Below are positions 13,856 to 20,149 of a stretch of DNA of 20,149 nucleotides, piece after piece. This stretch comes from an uncultured Clostridia bacterium (lineage in GTDB: Bacteria > Bacillota > Clostridia > Christensenellales > UBA1242). The notes under the pieces are model-generated. The model had not been told where the DNA came from. It did not search any database and was given only the letters and a program-made list of their open reading frames with translations. The stretch spans positions 1 through 20,149 of the forward strand of contig CAKVNA010000003.1 of assembly GCA_934776915.1 (NCBI GenBank), given 5' to 3'. Every line of letters starts with the position of its first letter. Position 1 is the first letter of the stretch. Made by a program: the position numbers and the translations under genes.

Positions 13856-14955
13856 TGCATTTGTCTTTCTATAGAGAATTTAGACCAAAGACTTTTGACC
13901 AAGTGATAGGGCAACCTCACATTGTGTCCGCACTTAAAAACCAAGTGGTGTCGGGCAATATTGGGCATGCTTACCTTTTTACTGGCACTCGTGGAACGGG
14001 CAAAACTTCTTGTGCAAAAATTTTTGCCAAGGCAATAAATTGCGAAAACCCACAAAACGGCTCTCCTTGTGGCAAATGTAAAACTTGCCTTGCACTTGAC
14101 GAGCCAAGCAATGTTGATGTGCTTGAAATTGACGCAGCATCAAACAATGGTGTTGACGAAATTAGAGCCTTGAGGGAAAAAGTTAAATATCCACCTGTGC
14201 ATGGGAAATATAAGGTATATATCATTGACGAAGTGCATATGCTCACAGACAGTGCTTTTAATGCACTTCTAAAAACTCTTGAAGAGCCACCAACTCATGC
14301 AGTGTTCATTCTTGCAACAACAGAAGTTTACAAACTTCCTTCAACGATTCTTTCAAGGTGTATGCGTTTTGACTTTCGTCTGGTGGGGAAAGATGACCTA
14401 GAAAAGCAAGTGAGATATGTGTTTGACAAGTGCAACATTAAATCTGATGACAAGTCTGTTGAAGCCATTGCAATAGCGGGAGAAGGCAGTGTGCGAGATA
14501 CGCTTTCTGTTGCCGATTGTGTGGTTGCTTTTGGTGGCAATAACATAACTATTGACAAGACTTTGCAAATTCTTGGAACAAGTGATTTTGACACTACAAT
14601 AGCCCTTGCAAATGCCATTTTGGACAAAGACCTAGGACAAGTGTTAACAACAATAAACAATGTCTGTCAGTCGGGCAAAAATTTGACCGCTTTTGGCAAA
14701 GAAATGACGGTGCTGTTTAAAAACTTAATTGTTATTAAAAGTTGCAAAAATGCAAAAGATATATTGGCAGTGCCACAGGACATTTTTGACAAACTGAAAG
14801 CACTTTCTGAAAAATCTGACACAACAACACTCTTGTCCTTTATGCAAAAATTTAGCAGTGTGGAAAGTGAACTGAAATATGCAATTTCCCCACGAACACT
14901 TATTGAACTGACATCTCTTGAATGTGCAAGCATAGATAATGTAAAAAAAAACTAA
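13855..14955 (+). CDS. dnaX: DNA polymerase III clamp-loader subunit DnaX, gamma form (zero frame)
   Basis: The zero-frame product is 366 residues: an AAA+ ATPase with Walker A GTRGTGKTS (44-52) and zinc-binding C63, C72, C75 and C78. The Walker B/DEVH box is at 125-128, sensor 1 ATTEVYKLP at 155-162 and SRC at 167-169. Domain III, the oligomerisation domain, ends near residue 360. It loads the sliding clamp. The frame stops right after VKKN at a run of nine A. An open -1 frame continues from there for 201 residues with a tau-like domain, so this ORF most likely encodes gamma and the gene as a whole spans 13855-15557. Ribosome site AAAGGAG lies seven bases upstream. The order dnaX-ybaB is that of Bacillus. 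Confidence 0.96.
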   Translation: MHLSFYREFRPKTFDQVIGQPHIVSALKNQVVSGNIGHAYLFTGTRGTGKTSCAKIFAKAINCENPQNGSPCGKCKTCLALDEPSNVDVLEIDAASNNGVDEIRALREKVKYPPVHGKYKVYIIDEVHMLTDSAFNALLKTLEEPPTHAVFILATTEVYKLPSTILSRCMRFDFRLVGKDDLEKQVRYVFDKCNIKSDDKSVEAIAIAGEGSVRDTLSVADCVVAFGGNNITIDKTLQILGTSDFDTTIALANAILDKDLGQVLTTINNVCQSGKNLTAFGKEMTVLFKNLIVIKSCKNAKDILAVPQDIFDKLKALSEKSDTTTLLSFMQKFSSVESELKYAISPRTLIELTSLECASIDNVKKN

Positions 14956-15002
14956 TAAATGAAGATTTAGTTAAGAATTTGTCCGAATTTTTAAAAAATC
15001 TT
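14946..15002 (+). promoter_or_regulatory. Programmed -1 frameshift element in dnaX
   Basis: A-AAA-AAC (14946-14952) is in the proper X-XXY-YYZ register of the zero frame and is followed at once by the stop TAA (14953-14955). After a 9-base spacer comes a stem-loop. AAGATTT (14962-14968) pairs with AAATCTT (14996-15002), and TTAAGAATT (14971-14979) pairs with AATTTTTAA (14986-14994; one G-U) around a 6-base loop. No upstream Shine-Dalgarno-like enhancer is visible. The full A run is nine bases, so transcriptional slippage could add to or replace ribosomal slippage. Confidence 0.85.
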
Positions 15003-15557
15003 GCTTCAAATGGTGGGGAAATATTACAAGAGGTAAGCAATGTTGAAAAAGACAAATCAAAAGATACAACACCCGAGAAAACTTCTTCAAGTGGGGAATA
15101 TGACGAGTATGAAGACTATTTCATTCCGCCAGATGATTTGCCACTGCCCGACCTAAATGAAATTCACGAAACGGACAGAACAGCAACTCCAAAGGTTATT
15201 GCAAACATTTCACCAGAAGAAATGCGAAACCCATACAAACTTTGGGGGCTTGTCGTTATTAGATTGCGTGAGCAAAATTTAATAACACTTCACACCGCTT
15301 GTGGTGAACTTAGACACCTAAAACTTGTTGGAGATGAACTAATTGTTGAGGTTTATGAGGAATATCTTTACAAAATTCTTACGAATTCAGATAATCTTGC
15401 TAAAATTTCGTTGGAACTATCCAAAATAAATGATAAAATAAAACTGAATTTTGTGCTAAAACTTAAAGAAAACAAAGTTCTTGACAGTTACAACAAACTA
15501 AAAGCACTTTTCGGTGATGACCTAGAGAGCAATTTCAACACTTTTGGTGCAAACTGA
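14952..15557 (+). CDS. dnaX: DnaX tau-specific C-terminal extension (-1 frame)
   Basis: Read in the -1 frame from the slippery site, this adds 201 residues (LINEDLVKNL...) to give a 567-residue tau, the usual size for Firmicute DnaX. An acidic, Pro-rich linker (about 25-80 of the extension, EYDEYEDYFIPPDDLPLPD) leads to a C-terminal domain with LWGLVVIRLREQNLITLHTA followed by beta strands. This is the pattern of the DnaX C-terminal domain that contacts the polymerase and helicase. An independent start (TTG 14979) would have no ribosome site. It could still be annotated as a separate hypothetical protein; the frame continuity argues for one gene. Confidence 0.85.
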   Translation, partial: LINEDLVKNLSEFLKNLASNGGEILQEVSNVEKDKSKDTTPEKTSSSGEYDEYEDYFIPPDDLPLPDLNEIHETDRTATPKVIANISPEEMRNPYKLWGLVVIRLREQNLITLHTACGELRHLKLVGDELIVEVYEEYLYKILTNSDNLAKISLELSKINDKIKLNFVLKLKENKVLDSYNKLKALFGDDLESNFNTFGAN

Positions 15558-15583
15558 AAATATACTAATTTAAGGAGTTTAAA

Positions 15584-15904
15584 ATGGGATATAATAAATT
15601 TGGCGGCTTTGGCGGCGGCATGAATATGCAAAACATGATTAAGCAAGCCCAAAGAATGCAAGCCGAAATGGAGAAAAAGCAAGAAGAACTGGCTGAAACA
15701 GTGCTTACAGGTGTTTCTGGTGGCGGAATGGTGGAAGTTACAATCACTGGCAAAAAAGACATCACGGGCATAAAGATTGACCCACAAGTGGTTGACACAG
15801 ATGATGTGGAAATGCTTGAGGACTTGGTCCTAGGGGCAATTAAAGACGCACAATCTAAAGCAGACAATCTTTCAAAAGACGCCCTCGGCGGATTTGGGTT
15901 GTAA
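15584..15904 (+). CDS. ybaB: YbaB/EbfC-family nucleoid-associated protein
   Basis: This is a 106-residue protein with the YbaB profile. It has a Gly/Phe/Met-rich start (GGFGGGMNMQNM) and an amphipathic helix (MIKQAQRMQAEMEKKQEEL). A beta core follows (TGVSGGGMVEVTITGKKDITGIKID), then a helix ending KDALGGFGL. Such proteins are DNA-binding dimers that coat or bridge the chromosome. Position directly after dnaX is conserved in most bacteria. In most genomes recR comes next; here it is missing and a surface-protein gene follows 26 bases later. The ribosome site is AAGGAG. Confidence 0.95.
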   Translation: MGYNKFGGFGGGMNMQNMIKQAQRMQAEMEKKQEELAETVLTGVSGGGMVEVTITGKKDITGIKIDPQVVDTDDVEMLEDLVLGAIKDAQSKADNLSKDALGGFGL

Positions 15905-15930
15905 GACAATTTAAAAGGAGAAAACCAAGA

Positions 15931-16170
15931 ATGACCAGATATGAACGCTTTGTGTTATGGCTGAATAGATTTTATCATAAGCAAAACAAGATAACAATTT
16001 GCGTGCTATACACACTCATTATGATTATCCTTGGAGTTATGATATATGGTGCAACCCACCAACAAGCAAATTCAAATATTTCAGTAAAATATATTCGTCC
16101 AACACTCACTTTGAATTTTGATGCAAACGGTGGCGAGTTATCCACGACAGGGGGGGGGGGTAACCTCTAA
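15931..16170 (+). CDS. N-terminal part of a membrane-anchored surface protein, frame broken by G11
   Basis: This frame has a good ribosome site (AAAGGAG, ten bases upstream). It encodes a short basic cytoplasmic start and one transmembrane helix (ITICVLYTLIMIILGVMIYG, residues 21-40) with no cleavage site, so the rest should face outward. The start of an InlB B-repeat (LTLNFDANGGELSTT) follows. At 16150-16160 it enters eleven G and, as sequenced, stops after 79 residues. Removing one G would give STTGGGVTSKQIS and continue without interruption through 17137 as a 401-residue protein, with the B-repeat completed by GDSYGDLPVPYL. I therefore read 15931-17137 as one gene in the OFF phase; a sequencing or assembly error in the run is the alternative. 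Confidence 0.8.
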   Translation: MTRYERFVLWLNRFYHKQNKITICVLYTLIMIILGVMIYGATHQQANSNISVKYIRPTLTLNFDANGGELSTTGGGGNL

Positions 16171-17137
16171 GCAAATATCACTGGGCGATAGTTATGGCGA
16201 TTTGCCTGTGCCATATCTAAACGAAAAGAGTGCTTTTTTTGGCTGGCAGCAAGAAAATGTTAAATCACAAAAAATTGACTTAGGCTCAGTTTGGCAAGGC
16301 TCTGCAACATTCAACGGCATAACATGGACATCTCTTTCCGACGGTGGAATGAGCGTCAATGGAACACTGGGAACTAAAAGTACTTATTCTAATCCACCAA
16401 GTGCATGGGATACTCGCTGGGTGGTTGACCTTAGTTTTTTTGAAGTGGGCAAGCAATATTGTCTGCGTGCCTCTAGTTCAAAAATTAAAGCGCTGTTTCG
16501 AGCCGAAACTGGCAGTGTGACTATTTGGGAAACTTCAGTCTATAAATTTACGGGGCAAGAGAGCCAAGTTGCTGTCTATCCACAAATAGATAGAGTTGGG
16601 GGTGGAACTGTTGTTGAAAGTGTTTCAAACGAAACTTTTTATTTATATCTTGAGGAGTTTGTCCCTGCGACAAAAACATTGACCAATCAAAATCTGCAAA
16701 ATAGTGAGGAGAAACTTACTGCTATTTGGAAACCTAATCTTCTTAATGTTGCTGATCTAGAAAATCTTAATTATTATGGAATGAATTGGCAAAGTTTGGG
16801 ACAAGGACAACTAAAAATAGAAGGAACAAGCACGGAAAGACCAAATTCAAGTGGGACGACTTTTTATCCATCAACAAGCCAAGTGATTGACATCACTGAT
16901 AAAATTTCTAATCTTGTAACGGGCAAAAGATTTTACTTCCTTTCGGATAAGTCGAAAGAGGAAGTTGATGTTGCGTATATTATAAAAGTAACACGCGTGG
17001 ATGGAGAAAGTGCTTATTATCGAGATGAGTATATCTCAGAAGGGAGTGCTGTTGTAACTAAAGTAGAGGTTTATATTCAAGCACAGTTTGACATAACATA
17101 CAACGATATAATTTACCCGATATTCACTACAATATAA
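16118..17137 (+). CDS. C-terminal part of the same surface protein (InlB-type repeat, two tandem beta domains)
   Basis: The frame is open from 16118 but has no ribosome site, and its first residues (MMQTVASYPRQ) are an out-of-frame reading of the upstream half. The real protein content begins after the G run at about 16161. It completes the InlB B-repeat (KQISLGDSYGDLP...FFGWQ). Two tandem domains of about 130 residues follow that share NGITWTSLSDGGMSVNGT and YGMNWQSLGQGQLKIEGT. This is the pattern of a beta-sandwich found in Clostridia surface and phage-tail-like proteins, probably a binding domain. There is no LPXTG motif, so anchoring depends on the N-terminal helix. Translation needs the G-run frame to be restored. 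Ligand unknown. Confidence 0.75.
   Translation: MMQTVASYPRQGGGVTSKQISLGDSYGDLPVPYLNEKSAFFGWQQENVKSQKIDLGSVWQGSATFNGITWTSLSDGGMSVNGTLGTKSTYSNPPSAWDTRWVVDLSFFEVGKQYCLRASSSKIKALFRAETGSVTIWETSVYKFTGQESQVAVYPQIDRVGGGTVVESVSNETFYLYLEEFVPATKTLTNQNLQNSEEKLTAIWKPNLLNVADLENLNYYGMNWQSLGQGQLKIEGTSTERPNSSGTTFYPSTSQVIDITDKISNLVTGKRFYFLSDKSKEEVDVAYIIKVTRVDGESAYYRDEYISEGSAVVTKVEVYIQAQFDITYNDIIYPIFTTI
16150..16160 (+). repeat. Homopolymer of 11 G inside a coding region
   Basis: This run of eleven G stands in an AT-rich genome. Ten (or thirteen) G would fuse the two frames; eleven reads to TAA at 16168-16170 and twelve reads to the TAA directly after the run. It is a typical layout for slipped-strand phase variation. 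Confidence 0.95.
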
Positions 17138-17142
17138 ATAAA

Positions 17143-17178
17143 AAAAAGGCTTAAATTGATTTAAATTTAAGCCTTTTT
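17143..17178. terminator. Bidirectional terminator between surface-protein and PHP genes
   Basis: AAAAAGGCTTAAATT (17143-17157) pairs perfectly over 15 bp with 17164-17178 around GATTTA. A and T tracts on both sides serve both strands. The PHP gene stop (complement of 17151-17153) lies inside the stem. Confidence 0.92.
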
Positions 17179-17999
17179 GCTATTGTTAGGTTTTCTTTTA
17201 TGGGTGAAAAGTTGTAATTTGAAAGTTCGCCTATTTGAACGGTTTTATTCTTGCCGTGATAATCACTTCCGCCAGAGATTAAAAGATTGTGTGTTGTTGC
17301 GTAGTTAGTTAGATAGTTTTGTTCTTCTTTGTTGTAAAGGGAATAATAACATTCAATTCCATTTAGTCCACATTCCGAAAATGCTTTTGCACGCTTTTCA
17401 AAAGTGCTTCTTTCCACTCGCTTTTCGCCAACTCCGCCCAGTGGGTGAGCATAAACGGATATTATGTTTGCTTTCGCAAGTTCTTTTATAACATATTGTG
17501 TGTTAAGTTTGTTTTCGGGCATTTTGTGATAGAGATATTTCTTAATAACTTCCGTTATGTTTTCGCCCAGCCCACGAGATATTAAAATATTTGCCAAAAG
17601 AGGCTTGTTTGGGTTGTCGCTTTGTTCTACAATTTCAAGTTCTTCTTTTGATAGGACAATGCCAAATTCCTTTTTCAAAATGTCAATTCTATCCTTTATT
17701 CGTTTCAAGCGAAGTTCTTTTGACTTTTTCACAAGGGAGTTTATTACCTTGCCGTTTTTTCTGTAGCCATATGCCAAAAGGTGAATAGACTCGCCCTCAA
17801 ACTCGGTGGAAAATTCAATTCCCGTCACAAATTTTATGCCGAAGCTTGTTTCACCACCTAAAAGTGCTTTTGCTGACTGAATGTTATCGTGGTCTGTGAC
17901 TGACATATATTCTATGCCCATAGCCTTGTTTTTTTTCACAAGTGTCACAATATCATCAGTCCCGTCAGAAAATGTGGAATGTTGATGTAAGTCAATCAT
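17151..17999 (-). CDS. PHP-domain phosphoesterase (YciV/TrpH, RNase AM-like)
   Basis: I choose the ATG complementary to 17997-17999 because AGGAG lies six bases before it and the protein then starts MIDLHQHSTFSDGT, the classical PHP start. Length is 282 residues. Metal-site motifs in order: HxH (H5, H7) and D12, TDHDN with H37, GIEFST, YAHPLGG, and SGGSDYHG near the C-terminus. The insertion after about residue 75 (KELRLKRIKDRIDILKK) is typical of the YciV/TrpH group. E. coli members hydrolyse 3',5'-nucleoside bisphosphates and trim 5' ends of RNA. It is a single gene with its own promoter. The family is secure; the substrate is inferred. Confidence 0.92.
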   Translation of the reverse strand: MIDLHQHSTFSDGTDDIVTLVKKNKAMGIEYMSVTDHDNIQSAKALLGGETSFGIKFVTGIEFSTEFEGESIHLLAYGYRKNGKVINSLVKKSKELRLKRIKDRIDILKKEFGIVLSKEELEIVEQSDNPNKPLLANILISRGLGENITEVIKKYLYHKMPENKLNTQYVIKELAKANIISVYAHPLGGVGEKRVERSTFEKRAKAFSECGLNGIECYYSLYNKEEQNYLTNYATTHNLLISGGSDYHGKNKTVQIGELSNYNFSPIKENLTIAKRLKFKSI

Positions 18000-18015
18000 A
18001 GTTTCTCCTACCCTT

Positions 18016-18044
18016 ATGTTGGCACATTTTGTAGCATATGTCAA
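18016..18044 (-). promoter_or_regulatory. Promoter of the PHP gene
   Basis: On the minus strand a perfect TTGACA (complement of 18039-18044) is followed after 17 bases by CAACAT (complement of 18016-18021), then AGGAG and the ATG at 17999. The -10 is a partial match only. Confidence 0.5.
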
Positions 18045-18148
18045 TTATAATTATATTACATATGATATATTTATTTAGACATATATAATGTCGCCTTATT
18101 CACAAAACACACAAGCGTTGCATATGTAAAAGGGAAATAGGGGGCGGA

Positions 18149-18724
18149 ATGGAAGATTTTTTGAATAGTGAGCGATTTGAGCAAATGGCCAGGGAATATA
18201 ATGCAAAATATAGACAGGCAAATGTTCTGGAAAAAGTTTTTGATAGGGCGGGGCAAGAAGATATAAAAGAAGACTCCACAACACAGGAAAGTGTGTGCGG
18301 GGAAGATTTTGCTCGGTGTAACCTTAACTGTGAAATAGGTAATAGAAGTACTGACAATTTACAAAATGAAAGTTATGTAGAAATGGCGGGGAACAAACTA
18401 GTGGCGGAAGTGCTGGGGCAGATTGTGTTGCTTGTCAAACTTTGTGAAGCCAAAACTCAGAGAAATGTCAGATTTTTGTCCACGAATAACATTGGGGAAA
18501 GACTTTTGGAAAAGATACATAAAACTGCTCTTGACAATGATATTTTGCTGAATAATGGGTGTAATGGGCAGAGTTATTGGGGAAATAACAAAATTTTTGT
18601 TCAGAAATTTATAGAAATTGAAAAAACTTTCGCAAAAAACAAAGAAACCGCTAAAGTGCAGTGTTTATGCGACATTCATAAGTTGTTCCTTGAATATATG
18701 GACAGTTTCTGCGGTAGAATTTAA
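18149..18724 (+). CDS. Unrecognised 191-residue protein upstream of the rRNA operon
   Basis: I do not recognise this protein. It is soluble and has no signal peptide. The first 80 residues are polar and acidic and look flexible (SERFEQMAREYNAKYRQ, then EDIKEDSTTQES). The second half is likely helical: KLVAEVLGQIVLLVKLCEAK, then GERLLEKIHKTALDNDILL, and FIEIEKTFAKN...LCDIHKLFLEYMD. Six cysteines are scattered without a metal-binding spacing. The ribosome site is a G-rich GGGGGCGG directly before the ATG. TATAAT at 18084-18089 may be its -10, but no good -35 accompanies it. No terminator is evident before the rRNA promoter, so it may read into it. Confidence 0.75.
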   Translation: MEDFLNSERFEQMAREYNAKYRQANVLEKVFDRAGQEDIKEDSTTQESVCGEDFARCNLNCEIGNRSTDNLQNESYVEMAGNKLVAEVLGQIVLLVKLCEAKTQRNVRFLSTNNIGERLLEKIHKTALDNDILLNNGCNGQSYWGNNKIFVQKFIEIEKTFAKNKETAKVQCLCDIHKLFLEYMDSFCGRI

Positions 18725-18809
18725 GGGAAGAAAAGTGGAAACACGAGGCAAGGTGTTCGAGAATTTCTAAAAAAAGTGAAAAAATTGCCGAAATTTTTAA
18801 AAAAAGTTG

Positions 18810-18838
18810 TTGACAGCAGATTTCTATTATGGTATTCT
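18810..18838 (+). promoter_or_regulatory. rRNA operon promoter
   Basis: A perfect TTGACA (18810-18815), 17 bases, then TATTCT (18833-18838). The 50 bases upstream are A/T tracts (AAATTTTTAAAAAAAG), like an UP element. Confidence 0.75.
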
Positions 18839-18844
18839 TGCATT

Positions 18845-19020
18845 GTCGTTACGAAAGAGCGACATGTTCCATAACAATTTAATAGTTAGGTTTATACAAA
18901 ATTCTTGTTAATTTTAACTTGAATTTTAATCAAGCAAAACTTAAACGAATAGTCAATGATTTGTTTTGAGTGAGTTTGAATTTTAAATTTTGATAATACA
19001 TCGAAAGATTTATTATACCA
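18845..19020 (+). other. rRNA leader (16S 5' precursor)
   Basis: About 175 AT-rich bases lie between the predicted start and mature 16S. A small hairpin TGTCG/CGACA (18844-18864) is at the very 5' end and CTTGA/TCAAG occurs near 18919-18935. I could not identify a convincing boxA or the RNase III half-stem. Confidence 0.5.

Positions 19021-20149
<1,129 letters not shown>

Noticed and set aside
1..19000. tRNA genes, insertion sequences, prophage or CRISPR elements
   Set aside because: I saw no tRNA-like GTTCRA arms in cloverleaf context, no transposase or integrase and no terminal inverted repeats outside rRNA; none can be supported by eye.

Overview
The window comes from an AT-rich, endospore-forming Firmicute, most likely a member of the Clostridia. 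The evidence is the spore genes (spmA, spmB, spo0A, sigH, a sipL-like gene), the Bacillus/Clostridium-type gene order, AGGAG-type ribosome sites and a Clostridia-like 16S rRNA sequence. I cannot place it below class. Known housekeeping neighbourhoods of Bacillus subtilis are kept in pieces: ricT-trmN6 (yaaT-yabB), tatD-ksgA-...-veg, mrnC-rlmB-...-sigH and dnaX-ybaB. Here they are stitched together with sporulation genes and lineage-specific genes. rnmV (usual between tatD and ksgA) and recR (usual after ybaB) are not at their expected places.

Layout. 1-1671: 3' part of ricT and trmN6 (+). 1668-2746: spmB and spmA (-), convergent with trmN6. 2839-4635: tatD and rsmA/ksgA (+), ending in two tandem hairpins. 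4857-7483: an unrecognised Cys-rich protein and a lipoprotein with a probable beta-propeller (+). 7609-7890: a small XRE regulator (-), separated by about 480 bases of regulatory DNA from spo0A (8374-9126, +). 9265-11720: an acidic double-zinc-ribbon protein, veg and a sipL-like DUF3794/LysM protein (+), each followed by an intrinsic terminator. 11752-11922: an array of small palindromes. 11977-15904: mrnC, rlmB, sigH, dnaX and ybaB, closely packed (+). 15931-17137: a membrane-anchored surface protein split by a run of eleven G. 17151-17999: a PHP-domain phosphatase (-). 18149-18724: an unknown protein (+). 18810-20149: an rRNA promoter, leader and the first three quarters of a 16S rRNA gene (+).

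Together the genes cover entry into sporulation (Spo0A, SigH), the spore envelope (SpmA/B, SipL), translation and RNA maintenance (RsmA, TrmN6, RlmB, MrnC, 16S) and replication (DnaX, YbaB).

Three things stand out. First, the surface-protein gene carries a G11 tract that puts its two halves out of frame; ten G would restore a 401-residue protein, which suggests phase variation by slippage. Second, dnaX has a textbook A-AAA-AAC slippery site, an immediate stop and a long stem-loop nine bases downstream. The -1 frame then continues into a tau-like C-terminal domain, so gamma and tau are probably made by programmed frameshifting. Third, tatD and mrnC have extended -10 promoters placed so that the predicted +1 is the A of the ATG, implying leaderless mRNAs.
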